From contig JBLHLT010000017.1 in assembly GCA_047621325.1 (NCBI GenBank), positions 1-64,000 on the forward strand: 64,000 nucleotides of DNA, in the 5' to 3' direction. Under the pieces are notes generated by a model, which worked only from the letters and a program-made list of their open reading frames with translations, was not told where the DNA came from and did not search any database. Positions 1 to 8,600 of the stretch are shown here, one piece after another. The translations under genes were made by a program, and so were the position numbers. Position 1 is the stretch's first letter; the number at the start of each line of letters is the position of its first letter. The stretch is from Bermanella sp047621325. GTDB taxonomy: Bacteria > Pseudomonadota > Gammaproteobacteria > Pseudomonadales > Oceanobacteraceae.

Positions 1-108
1 CCATAATCTGGCTGTCAGAATAGCGTGATGTTTTCATGTAGATCTCCTGCGTTTAGTGTACGAGAAAAATTCTACTTTTGGGACCTGTTAATTTATGGGG
101 GGATTACC

Positions 109-621
109 GCCCCATTACGTCAATTTATGACACCGATGGGGCACCTAACCAAAGTAAAAATGAGCAACTGCGGTAAATACGGTTGGATTTCAGACCAAAA
201 TGGCTATCGTTACAGCTCTACTGACCCTCAAAACCTAAAAGACTAGCCTAAACTGCCTACTAAATTTTTACAGCTTCACAAATACGCCTGCGAACTTGCA
301 GGACTACCAAGATTTAAACCCGATGCCTGTCTAATTAACTGTTACGAAATTGGACTTTCAATGGGGCGCCACCAAGATAAAGATGAAGTAGACGCATCAT
401 GGCCAATAGTTTCTATTTCGCTCGGCCTACCAGCTGTATTCCAAATTTACCCAACACAATCAAGCAACAGTGTAAAAACCGTTTTATTAGAAGACGGCGA
501 TGTCATTATTTTATCCGGAGCATCACGATCATTTTACCATGGGGTAAAAACAGTAAAGGCCGACCTTCTTCAACCCAAACTTCTACAGCGCTTTAATCTC
601 ACCCTGCGTAAAAGCCATTAA
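109..621 (+). pseudogene. alkB: alkB remnant (DNA/RNA alkylation repair dioxygenase) with in-frame amber codon
   Basis: The frame reads as AlkB, the Fe(II)/2-oxoglutarate dioxygenase that reverses N1-methyladenine and N3-methylcytosine damage. Homology runs from a segment like E. coli PFRQMVTPGG, through MSNCGKYGW and GYRYSSTDP, to the Fe ligands HQD and SFYHG and the 2-oxoglutarate arginine region RFNLTLR. A TAG at 244-246 interrupts it in the same frame. From memory of E. coli AlkB the position corresponds to the Trp of PWPAMP, so TGG to TAG is the simplest origin. The first ~45 residues of the family are not recognisable in any frame before 109. All metal and cosubstrate residues after the stop are intact, so decay looks recent. 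A sequencing error at 244-246 cannot be excluded. Confidence 0.82.
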
Positions 622-837
622 CGCCATTTAAAACCCACATTAAAACCATTGAGTTAATCATCGAATTAAAGTTCACAAAGCAAAAATAAATATTAAAGAC
701 GAAGGGACGGAATCTAGCTACACCTCACAAACACGCATACTGATGGCAGTCGTCTATTCAAAATAGCCCATCAATAGATGGGTCAATATCAGTGCTTTAA
801 TTACCAAAAGCCAGAGTAAGTACTAAGCTCAACAAAT

Positions 838-1229
838 TTAAAACGTGAAAAATAAAGCTAACGTACAACCAATAGCAGCCGTCCAAGCAAGCGTCCTCAA
901 AACACCTTTATCCGCCATATAAAAAAAACCATATGCAATACGCAATACGCAATACGCAATACAATATAAGCCACAGCCAAACCATCAATCATACTTTGAT
1001 CACCCTGCATTTGCTGAGCAATCACCACCGCAGCCATAAACGCAGGAATTGATTCATGGGTGTTAAGCTGAGCCCAATTCGCCCTCTTACGAAAACCTTC
1101 AAGCGTTGCCAAGTATTCTCTAGGTGCTAAATTTGCCCTAAAGCCATATTTACCAGTAAATTTTGCCAACGCAGTAAACAGTAAGGGCAATAAAATAGCC
1201 GTAAATACACACCAGTAAGCTATCGTCAT
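838..1229 (-). pseudogene. MAPEG-family membrane protein gene, frameshifted by a 7-bp tandem repeat
   Basis: The product resembles small MAPEG-superfamily membrane proteins (glutathione/eicosanoid-metabolism fold): an N-terminal hydrophobic helix, then ANWAQLNTHESIPAF and a second hydrophobic segment. The open frame from 1229 stops at 897 after 110 residues, with an atypical tail. The expected end of the family (MADKGVLRTLAW and a last hydrophobic helix ending LALFFTF) is encoded immediately downstream in another frame, down to a TAA at 838-840. The switch happens at four copies of a heptamer (935-962). With two copies the frame would read through as about 125 residues, a normal family length. 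It is either a recent pseudogene or a slippage-controlled gene. Confidence 0.78.
935..962. repeat. Heptanucleotide tandem repeat (GCAATAC)x4 inside the MAPEG gene
   Basis: Four perfect copies of GCAATAC on the plus strand, read as GTATTGC in the gene. Each copy adds 7 nt, so copy number sets the reading frame. Counting from the sequence, 2, 5 or 8 copies keep the last transmembrane helix in frame; 4 copies do not. This is the arrangement expected of a strand-slippage contingency repeat, although four copies is short for one. Confidence 0.9.
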
Positions 1230-1571
1230 TTTTATTCCTTTTTGGTTTTATTATAAACAAGCGACCCAACAAAGTACCAAATCCACTCAAACCAGCCAAG
1301 CATTCATTCACCGCAACTAAAAGTCTTGTAATACAGCAAGCGATTAAGATCAAACAGCTTGAATTTTTATTTGACCTACAAGCATAAGCTGGCCACTCAA
1401 ATAGAGGGGGCACCTAAGGCAGAAAAAACGAAATAGACAATAGGACTTAAGAAAATAAGAAAGTTATTGCCGACGAAAACCCAGTCAGCAATAACCACTA
1501 CATTAAAAGACTTAGAAAAGTGACCTAATTACAGTGAAGGCCCCTAACTAAAGGCATGGGCTAAAAGCACT
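1230..1571. other. Gene-free stretch between the MAPEG gene and the 3' end of pgi
   Basis: No credible coding region on either strand. The only structure I see is an inverted repeat GTTATTGC (1463-1470) / GCAATAAC (1488-1495) with an 18-nt loop and no adjacent T-run, so it is not a clear terminator. The stretch lies downstream of pgi and upstream of the MAPEG start, so it probably holds pgi transcript termination and the MAPEG promoter, but I cannot point to either. Confidence 0.5.
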
Positions 1572-3257
1572 TTAGAGCTTATTTTTCATATTACGAAAGG
1601 CTTTAATTAAACCAGCAGTAGACGCATCGAATTTTTCTTCTAGACCAACACTTGTTTCACCCAATAAAGCCGAATGCACTTGGTCACCTAACTGCTTACC
1701 AAGCTCAACCCCCCACTGATCAAAGCTATTCACACCCCAAATTTGACCTTGAACAAATACCTTATGCTCATAAAGTGCAATCAACGCACCCACAACTTTA
1801 GGCGTCGCCTTATCAAAGTAAAGTGTATTGCTTGGCCGATTCCCTGGGATTTCTTTTTGTGCTGCTAACACATCAAGCTCAGCACCACTATAACCCGCAT
1901 CTGCCAACTCACTTTGTGCCTCCTCTAGCGATTTCCCCTGCATCAAGGCTTGACTCTGACTCAAGCAATTACTAACTAGCAACTCATGAAATTGGTTAAC
2001 TGGATTATGAGTCATTAACGGCATAATAAAATCACAAGGGGCAAACTGAGTGCCTTGATGTAATAACTGATGATAAGCATGCTGACCATTACTACCAACA
2101 CCACCCCAGATAATAGGACCAGCTTGGTAATCTAGCTTGACCCCATGAACGTTTACCGACTTACCATTACTCTCCATATCCAACTGCTGAATATGCGCAG
2201 GCAGGCCTCGCAAATAATGATCGTACGGCAAAATTGCATGGCTCTGTGCATCAAAGAAATTCACATACCACACACCTAGCATTCCCATTATAACGGGCAT
2301 ATTTTTTTCAAACGGTGCGGTCTTAAAATGGCAATCCATTTCATATGCACCCTGCAAAAGTTGACGAAAGTTTTCATGGCCTATTGTAAGCATTAAAGGC
2401 AAACCAATCGCACTCCATAATGAATAACGACCTCCGACCCAATCCCACATTGGAAAGATATTTTCTTCACTAATACCAAATGATTTTGCTTTTTCTACAT
2501 TGGCTGTTACTGCCGTAAAATGACGGGGCAAATCTTCTTTTTTACCACCATTATCTAAAAACCACTGACGGCACTCCGTTGCGTTTTTTAGCGTCTCTTG
2601 AGTACCAAAGCTCTTACTTTGAACAATAAACAAGGTGGTTTCAGGATTTAAGCCTTGCAATACTTCCGTTAGGTTTGATCCGTCGATATTAGCTAAATAA
2701 TGGCAGTCAATTTTTTTCCCCCAGTAAGGCTTTAACGCTTGCGAGGCAAGCTTAGGCCCAAGAAAGGAGCCTCCAATACCAATAGAAACCACATCCGTAA
2801 ACGGTTTATTACTAAAGCCTCGCCAGTGTTGATTACGAATACGCCAGCAAAACTCTTTCATCCGGATTAGCGTTGCCCTAACCTCAGGCATAACATCGAC
2901 ACCATCTACAAATACAGGCTCATCTGAGAAATTTCTTAAAGCGGTATGAAGCGCAGGCCTGCCCTCACTTTGATTAACTAACTCCCCTTTAAACATTGCC
3001 TTAATGGCAGATGATAATTTCCGTGCATTAGCGAGATCCAATAAAAAGGGGATTGTCTGATCTGTTATACGATTTTTGGAGTAATCTAAACTTAACTCTG
3101 CAGCAGATAAAGAAAAGCTGTGAAAACGATCAGGGTTAAGGTTAAATTGATCTCGCATTTTAAGTGGCGATGTATCAATAAAATGCTGTTTTAAAGCGAG
3201 GTATTCAGGTAGGGAAGTTAAAAGGCTGCTTGCCGGGTTATCCATATATAAACTCAA
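1572..3257 (-). CDS. pgi: Glucose-6-phosphate isomerase
   Basis: Cytosolic enzyme interconverting glucose-6-phosphate and fructose-6-phosphate for glycolysis, gluconeogenesis and sugar-nucleotide supply. The 561 residues are normal length for the bacterial family. Visible signatures are the phosphosugar loop SIGIGGSFLGP, the block WVGGRYSLWSAIG, the catalytic Glu in MESNGK, the ring-opening His in GSNGQHAYHQLLHQGT, and the C-terminal Lys in FDQWGVELGK. It starts 28 nt after ihfB on the same strand, so the two may be cotranscribed. The position next to polysaccharide genes is sensible because fructose-6-phosphate feeds several surface-sugar precursors, but a specific link is inference. Confidence 0.97.
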   Translation of the reverse strand: MSLYMDNPASSLLTSLPEYLALKQHFIDTSPLKMRDQFNLNPDRFHSFSLSAAELSLDYSKNRITDQTIPFLLDLANARKLSSAIKAMFKGELVNQSEGRPALHTALRNFSDEPVFVDGVDVMPEVRATLIRMKEFCWRIRNQHWRGFSNKPFTDVVSIGIGGSFLGPKLASQALKPYWGKKIDCHYLANIDGSNLTEVLQGLNPETTLFIVQSKSFGTQETLKNATECRQWFLDNGGKKEDLPRHFTAVTANVEKAKSFGISEENIFPMWDWVGGRYSLWSAIGLPLMLTIGHENFRQLLQGAYEMDCHFKTAPFEKNMPVIMGMLGVWYVNFFDAQSHAILPYDHYLRGLPAHIQQLDMESNGKSVNVHGVKLDYQAGPIIWGGVGSNGQHAYHQLLHQGTQFAPCDFIMPLMTHNPVNQFHELLVSNCLSQSQALMQGKSLEEAQSELADAGYSGAELDVLAAQKEIPGNRPSNTLYFDKATPKVVGALIALYEHKVFVQGQIWGVNSFDQWGVELGKQLGDQVHSALLGETSVGLEEKFDASTAGLIKAFRNMKNKL

Positions 3258-3285
3258 TAGTATAATTATATAACCACAAATTTAA

Positions 3286-3570
3286 TTATTCTGGGTGGTT
3301 AACTTGTTCTCTTAATTCTTTACCAGGTTTGAAATGCGGAACGTACTTGCCCTTCAAATGAACAGATTCACCTGTTTTAGGGTTACGTCCAACACGAGGA
3401 TTACGAAAATGTAGGGAGAAGCTCCCAAAGCCTCGTATCTCAATTCTGTCACCCTGACTTAATGCTTGTGACATAGTGTCGAGAATTGTCTTAACAGCCA
3501 GCTCAATATCTTTAGTCGATAACTCTGGGTGCTTATCTGTAATCCGCTCAATTAGCTCAGATTTTGTCAT
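3286..3570 (-). CDS. ihfB: Integration host factor beta subunit
   Basis: DNA-bending nucleoid protein that pairs with IhfA. The 94-residue HU/IHF fold shows GFGSF at 47-51 and the beta-arm RNPRVGRNPKTGES with the intercalating proline at P64. The N-terminal MTKSELIERI and the IHF-beta-type C-terminus (FKPGKELRE) separate it from HU. In Pseudomonas ihfB follows rpsA directly; here three polysaccharide genes lie between them. An upstream gap of ~200 nt probably carries its own promoter. Confidence 0.97.
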   Translation of the reverse strand: MTKSELIERITDKHPELSTKDIELAVKTILDTMSQALSQGDRIEIRGFGSFSLHFRNPRVGRNPKTGESVHLKGKYVPHFKPGKELREQVNHPE

Positions 3571-3759
3571 AAAAGGGCCACTCCCTTATAAATTACATAA
3601 ATCAGGCTGCGAAGTTGTACATCTAAAACCAGCTTTTCTAGCCACTTTCTAAACTTTGCCTTATTTTTATACAGGATACAAGCTAAGTGGCTGAATTTAC
3701 TAACTAATTACCCATCAATAAACATCAAACTTTATGTATTTCAGTCGCCATCACTAAAA

Positions 3760-3783
3760 ACTATAGACTATAGACTATAGACT
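3760..3783. repeat. Heptanucleotide tandem repeat (ACTATAG)x3 at the 3' end of the cytidylyltransferase gene
   Basis: Three perfect 7-bp copies plus three more matching bases. The repeat overlaps the last codons: the stop codon (3775-3777, TAG on the minus strand) lies within the first copy read by the ribosome, so extra copies would lengthen the 3' untranslated region rather than the protein. It has the same unit length as the repeat in the MAPEG gene 2.8 kb away but a different sequence. Confidence 0.85.
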
Positions 3784-4170
3784 TTTTACCACTTCAATAA
3801 TCTCAGTTGTTGATATAGAAGGGGTTCTAGGTAAATATTTGACCTCACAAAAGGCTTTCATATCATCAAAACGACCGATCCAGTCATCACCCATCACCAA
3901 TACATCCGCATTATAATGCTGGATATACTTAGGCTTTAATTCTAAAGACTCTTCAACAAAAACCTCATCAACAAACTTTAATGACTCTAAAATTTTAATT
4001 CGATCTTTCTGACTATAAATGGGATAGCGATTTTTTTTCTTAAAATTCAACTCATCAGAAGACACACCCACAACTAAAAAGTCGCCCTCTAATTTTGCTC
4101 GCTCTAAAATATTCACATGGCCGACATGAAAAACATCAAAGGTGCCAAAAGTAATAATTCGCTTGGTCAT
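3775..4170 (-). CDS. Glycerol-3-phosphate cytidylyltransferase-like nucleotidyltransferase (TagD family)
   Basis: Predicted to join CTP and glycerol-3-phosphate (or a similar polyol phosphate) into a CDP-activated donor. The 131 residues match TagD/GCT length. Signatures are the nucleotidyltransferase motif GTFDVFHVGH (HxGH at 15-18) and the C-terminal RTPSISTTEI. The next gene upstream, a CDP-glycerol glycerophosphotransferase homologue, ends 3 nt before this start, so the pair forms a donor-synthesis plus polymerase/transferase unit. TagD proteins are best known from Gram-positive wall teichoic acid; in a Gram-negative the likely target is a capsule, O-antigen or LPS decoration. The exact polyol cannot be read from sequence. 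Confidence 0.85.
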   Translation of the reverse strand: MTKRIITFGTFDVFHVGHVNILERAKLEGDFLVVGVSSDELNFKKKNRYPIYSQKDRIKILESLKFVDEVFVEESLELKPKYIQHYNADVLVMGDDWIGRFDDMKAFCEVKYLPRTPSISTTEIIEVVKSL

Positions 4171-4173
4171 AAA

Positions 4174-5244
4174 TCACTTAGTTTGGAGCATGTATTCAAC
4201 AATACGCTCACTTGCCTTTCCATCAACAATACCCACCAATGGTAACGTATATTTCGCTCTTTGACTGGCATATTGACCAGGGAATGCTATTTGCTCATCC
4301 ACTATTTTACGTAATTGGGAATAGGATTTAGCATGCACCGCAATATCAGCATACTTATATAAATCCTGATCCATTCTCTGTTTAAAGCGAAATTTAAATA
4401 GACCTCGATACCCCCATCTCAGCTTCAAAAAATCGCACCAAACAACGGGCTTATCTAATGCTGTAAACTCAAACAAGGTAGAAGATGCATCACTAATTAA
4501 AACGTCAGAAATAGACATAAAAGGCAATATATTTGACTCTCCTGAACAGGCTAAGTACACATTATCAAATCCAGCCCAATACTCTAAAAGCGCCTTTTGT
4601 TTTCTATACCTATCAATGGAAAGTGAAAAATAATGAGGCTTCAATATAATGTTATATTGTTTAAAATCATCAGGGAAAGAACGACTAAACCGCTCAATAC
4701 TACTCGGGTAAAAAGTAGGGGCATACAAAATTGTCATCTTATTGTCATCCAAACCATAACTGGAAGGATGTAAGTCCGATAATTCACCATTAATAGCAGG
4801 GTCCAGCTTGGCATAACCAGTATCGATAAATGTCTGTTCTGGATACATTTTCTTTAATCGATCGGTTCTATATGGCCCTTCTACAAACCGAACATCCGTC
4901 GGTGTATCTGATACCGTGTAATAACAAGCTTTTGGCCCAATACCGTGACTGACTAAGGCCGTTTTTGTCTTAGAGTTAAGATAATTAATACCATCAAAAC
5001 TATTACCAAGAATTAACCAATCTGGCTTTTCCTTTTGATACAGCGCGATCGCATCTTCATATCGATCAACACGCTCAATCGATTCGTTAGAGACCCCTGC
5101 TTCAATTAAAATAGATGGCACGGACTCTGGAATGCTAGAGTACAATACAAATACGCTCCAAATTCCATGCTTATCTAATTCTTTTTTGATTGGCATGTAC
5201 TGGGGCAGATAGTACAATTCTTGTACATCAAAGTAGATTTTCAA
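4174..5244 (-). CDS. CDP-glycerol glycerophosphotransferase family protein (TagB/TagF-like)
   Basis: Predicted to transfer glycerol-phosphate from CDP-glycerol to a membrane-anchored or polysaccharide acceptor. The 356 residues are about the size of TagB-type priming enzymes rather than the much longer TagF polymerases. GT-B-type motifs are visible: HGIG at 100-103, YAPTF near 174-178, KPH at 202-204 and SDASS at 251-255, in the order seen in the Glyphos_transf family. No transmembrane segment or signal peptide, consistent with a peripheral cytoplasmic-face enzyme. It is followed 3 nt later by the TagD-like gene. It could instead act on another polyol-phosphate. Confidence 0.82.
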   Translation of the reverse strand: MKIYFDVQELYYLPQYMPIKKELDKHGIWSVFVLYSSIPESVPSILIEAGVSNESIERVDRYEDAIALYQKEKPDWLILGNSFDGINYLNSKTKTALVSHGIGPKACYYTVSDTPTDVRFVEGPYRTDRLKKMYPEQTFIDTGYAKLDPAINGELSDLHPSSYGLDDNKMTILYAPTFYPSSIERFSRSFPDDFKQYNIILKPHYFSLSIDRYRKQKALLEYWAGFDNVYLACSGESNILPFMSISDVLISDASSTLFEFTALDKPVVWCDFLKLRWGYRGLFKFRFKQRMDQDLYKYADIAVHAKSYSQLRKIVDEQIAFPGQYASQRAKYTLPLVGIVDGKASERIVEYMLQTK

Positions 5245-5436
5245 TTTAGACCTAAACCTTTATTCATATAACGAATAATAGCAATACTTAATGTATTAGC
5301 AATTAAGCAATATTTATCGCTAAAACACATCCATAATTAAAACCACTCAGGACTGAAAACAACATAAAAACAAGTAATACATTACACGCACTACATTCTT
5401 CTAATAAAGAAAAACTTCACATAAATAAGTAACTAT

Positions 5437-6591
5437 CTATTTCAAAAAATGCTGTTTAATTCTTTTTTCGAGGGCATGTAAATGCACCTCATCCATCGAT
5501 TCCTGAAGAGTCTGCCATGCTATAAGAATACAATACTCATCATATAAGTAATTAATAAAGGATCTTAAAGCTATTAAATTTGGCTCCCATGACTCAAGGC
5601 CATTCAAAGCATTAATTAATTCACTTTCACTATCACTACACATAGTAATGTCTTGAACTTTAAAACAAGCATCACCCAATACAATTAATTTTTTCTCAAG
5701 CATTAAGGTTTCAAGACCAACACTTGAATTTAAAGTAATCACTGCCTTCGCATTTCTAATAAGATATTCTGTACTATCACTACTAAATAATATCCTTTCA
5801 TTTTGGTTGTGATATTCAGTATATACTCTCGGATCTGAGGGGTGCTCTTTAATCACAAAACAAAGATTCTTATCGTTAATTTTTGATATAACTGAGGTTA
5901 ATAGTACCCAAAATTCTTCCATCGAGTTAACCCAAGGTGAATTCAATACAACCTGACTATCAAAATCAACTTGGAAAGGAATAAATATATACTCTATATT
6001 ATTATCTTTTATTGTTCCTGAAAGATGGCGCTTACTTTTATGGGCTTTTCTAACTTCTAACTCATTTCGCTCATAAGAAATAATTTTATTCTCACTCTGG
6101 TAATTCATATAGAATTCCAAATCCCTAGGAACTGAATTTAATGCATTAACTCCACTAAAATCCGCTGTAGTTGTACTAGGCAGAAGACCATTCTCAAAAT
6201 AGAGAACATCAACTCCCCTATATTTCGCTGCTGCCTTTATCGCCATCTCTGGCAATCTATGGCCATTCCATAAACCCACCACCTTAGGCTTATGTATATT
6301 AAAATAACGGGAAAAACGCAAAAAGATTTTTATAAACTTATACGAAGATCGCAACCTATACAAAGCCCAGAATATAGCAGGAAAATGATAGTTGAAATAT
6401 TTGCGTTTTTTTCTTTCCACATGAAAAGCTATTCCCTCACAAATTGTATTACACGTTAGTCCTGACCCAAAGAATGATGGGAAAAAGACAGGCCTCAATG
6501 TAACCAAGCTAGTGTCCAAACCTAAATCATTTGATAAGCATTTAAAATACCTATATTGAGCACCCTTTGATGAAGCAAACACTACATCCAT
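5437..6591 (-). CDS. Capsule polysaccharide biosynthesis protein (KpsS/KpsC-like Kdo-transferase family)
   Basis: 384 residues resembling the Capsule_synth family, whose KpsS and KpsC members build the beta-Kdo linker of group 2 capsules. Family-like blocks are the ENG...TTTADFSGVNALNS region in the first half, IPFQVDFDSQ in the middle, then KEHP and TLNSSVGLETL. Alternatively it transfers another sugar to a lipid anchor; no KpsC partner or ABC exporter lies in the window. It follows rpsA on the same strand beyond a strong terminator, and 190 nt separate it from the TagB-like gene. The gene is visibly AT-richer than its neighbours and has many rare-looking codons, suggesting transfer. Confidence 0.72.
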   Translation of the reverse strand: MDVVFASSKGAQYRYFKCLSNDLGLDTSLVTLRPVFFPSFFGSGLTCNTICEGIAFHVERKKRKYFNYHFPAIFWALYRLRSSYKFIKIFLRFSRYFNIHKPKVVGLWNGHRLPEMAIKAAAKYRGVDVLYFENGLLPSTTTADFSGVNALNSVPRDLEFYMNYQSENKIISYERNELEVRKAHKSKRHLSGTIKDNNIEYIFIPFQVDFDSQVVLNSPWVNSMEEFWVLLTSVISKINDKNLCFVIKEHPSDPRVYTEYHNQNERILFSSDSTEYLIRNAKAVITLNSSVGLETLMLEKKLIVLGDACFKVQDITMCSDSESELINALNGLESWEPNLIALRSFINYLYDEYCILIAWQTLQESMDEVHLHALEKRIKQHFLK

Positions 6592-6656
6592 AATCCACCT
6601 ATAACCACTTATATCACCAGTAAATTATTCTATCGCTTTAAAAATTAAACCCCAAT

Positions 6657-6684
6657 AAAAAACCCAGCAAAAGCTGGGTTTTTT
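6657..6684. terminator. Intrinsic terminator after rpsA
   Basis: Hairpin AACCCAGC-AAAA-GCTGGGTT flanked by an A-run on one side and a T-run on the other. It sits 25 nt past the rpsA stop codon and should end rpsA transcription on the minus strand. It would insulate ribosomal protein expression from the polysaccharide genes that follow. Confidence 0.9.
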
Positions 6685-6708
6685 AGTCAACTTCTAACTA
6701 CTTACTAA

Positions 6709-8394
6709 TTAGTCGTTTTGAGACTTAAGCTGTTCTTTGATCAAATCACCAATGGTGGTTGGACCAGCAGCTTCAGGCGCTGCTTTTTGAGCATGAGCCT
6801 TAACTGTTTCTTTTTCTTCAACTTCGTCCTTGCTCTTAATTGAAACAGCGATAGTACGGTTCTTGCGATCAACCATAATAATCTTAGCTTCAACTTCATC
6901 GCCTTCTTTCAGTACGTTACGCGCATCTTCTACACGGTCTTTACTAATCTCAGATGCTTTAAGAGTCGCTTCAACACCTTCGATAATTTCTACGATAGCC
7001 GCTTTCGCTTCTACAGATAGAACCTTACCTTTAATGATAGTGCCTTTATCATTCTCAGAAACATATTCAGCGAAAGGATCGCTAATCAACTGCTTAACAC
7101 CTAGAGAGATGCGCTCGCGCTCTGGATCGATAGAAAGTACGATTGTTTCAAGCTCATCACCTTTCTTGTAGTTACGAACGGCTTCTTCGCCAGTTTCGTT
7201 CCAAGAAATATCAGACAAGTGAACAAGACCGTCAATACCACCATCAAGACCGATGAAGATACCGAAATCAGTGATAGATTTAATCTTACCGCTGATTTTG
7301 TCGCCTTTATTGCATTTTCCAGAGAACTCTTCCCATGGGTTAACTTGACACTGCTTAACACCTAGAGAGATACGACGACGCTCTTCGTCAATATCAAGAA
7401 CCATAACTTCCACTTCGTCGCCCACTTGAACAACTTTAGATGGGTGGATGTTTTTGTTAGTCCAATCCATTTCAGAAACGTGAACAAGACCTTCAACGCC
7501 CTCTTCAAGTTCTGCGAAGCAACCGTAGTCAGTAAGGTTAGTTACCTTAGCAGTTACCTTGGTGTTTTCAGGGTAACGAGCTTTGATTGCTACCCAAGGA
7601 TCTTCACCTAGTTGCTTAAGACCTAGAGATACACGATTACGCTCACGGTCAAACTTAAGAACCTTAACTAGAGTCTCGTCACCAACATTAACGATTTCAC
7701 TTGGGTGCTTAATACGCTTCCAAGCCATATCTGTAATATGCAGTAGACCGTCAACACCACCCAGATCTACGAATGCGCCGTAGTCAGTAAGGTTTTTAAC
7801 GATACCCGTCACTTCTTGACCTTCTTGAAGGTTAGCTAGCAACTCATCACGCTCTTGGCTGTTTGCAGTCTCAAGAACCGCACGACGAGAAACAACAACG
7901 TTGTTGCGCTTCTGATCAAGCTTGATAACTTTAAATTCTAATTCTTTGCCTTCAAGGTGCGCAGTATCACGTACAGGACGAACATCTACCAAAGAACCAG
8001 GTAAGAACGCACGGATAGTTGCAACATCTACAGTGAAGCCGCCTTTAACCTTACCGTTGATAACACCGGTAACAACGTCTTGCGCTTCGAATGCTTTCTC
8101 AAGTTCAATCCAAGATTCAGCACGTTTTGCTTTTTCGCGAGAAAGTTTTGTTTCACCAAAGCCGTCTTCAACCGCTTCAAGGGCAACAGGAACTTCATCA
8201 CCAATTTTAACTTCTAGCTCGCCTTTGTCGTCAAGGAACTGAGAACGTGGAATTACCGCTTCAGATTTCAGTCCTGCATTAACGATTACCCAGTCAGAGT
8301 CGATATCAACAACAGTACCAGTAACGATACTGCCAGCTTGCATATTAAGCTCTACAAGGGATTCTTCAAAAAGATCAGCAAAAGATTCAGTCAT
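6709..8394 (-). CDS. rpsA: 30S ribosomal protein S1
   Basis: RNA-binding ribosomal protein needed to dock mRNA on the 30S subunit. At 561 residues it matches E. coli S1 (about 557) and contains six S1 repeats, visible as recurring VTGxVxxxxDYGxFVxLxxGxxGLxHxS units ending in RISLGVKQ-type segments. I chose the ATG at 8394 (MTESFADLFEESL), which matches the family start and has an AGG-type ribosome site, rather than the in-frame upstream ATG at 8475. It lies downstream of cmk, the usual gammaproteobacterial order. Codon use is biased as expected for a highly expressed gene. Confidence 0.97.
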   Translation of the reverse strand: MTESFADLFEESLVELNMQAGSIVTGTVVDIDSDWVIVNAGLKSEAVIPRSQFLDDKGELEVKIGDEVPVALEAVEDGFGETKLSREKAKRAESWIELEKAFEAQDVVTGVINGKVKGGFTVDVATIRAFLPGSLVDVRPVRDTAHLEGKELEFKVIKLDQKRNNVVVSRRAVLETANSQERDELLANLQEGQEVTGIVKNLTDYGAFVDLGGVDGLLHITDMAWKRIKHPSEIVNVGDETLVKVLKFDRERNRVSLGLKQLGEDPWVAIKARYPENTKVTAKVTNLTDYGCFAELEEGVEGLVHVSEMDWTNKNIHPSKVVQVGDEVEVMVLDIDEERRRISLGVKQCQVNPWEEFSGKCNKGDKISGKIKSITDFGIFIGLDGGIDGLVHLSDISWNETGEEAVRNYKKGDELETIVLSIDPERERISLGVKQLISDPFAEYVSENDKGTIIKGKVLSVEAKAAIVEIIEGVEATLKASEISKDRVEDARNVLKEGDEVEAKIIMVDRKNRTIAVSIKSKDEVEEKETVKAHAQKAAPEAAGPTTIGDLIKEQLKSQND

Positions 8395-8600
8395 TAATTT
8401 ACCTAAAAGGTTTTCAACCACTACGCCAGTTAGTGGGTCTGTTTTAAATAGCGTGAGACATCCCGTTTCTGGCAAGGAATATCAAATGCAAATAGATATG
8501 GGCGCAAACTATACAGCAGAAGCAAAAGAAAACCAAGTAATTAGCCTACCTAAGGAAATCACGCGTTTATTCCAAGCCTCCCAACACTAGCACCCTAAAT

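Noticed and set aside
244..246. Amber codon in alkB as a recoding or readthrough site
   Set aside because: No readthrough context or recoding element was seen, other genes use TAG as a stop, and the N-terminus is already lost.
1150..1413. 87-residue open frame on the minus strand upstream of the MAPEG gene
   Set aside because: It overlaps the MAPEG start in another frame, has no family resemblance and has an ordinary random composition.
7101..8242. Several open frames opposite or inside rpsA
   Set aside because: Shadows of the repetitive, codon-biased S1 repeats.
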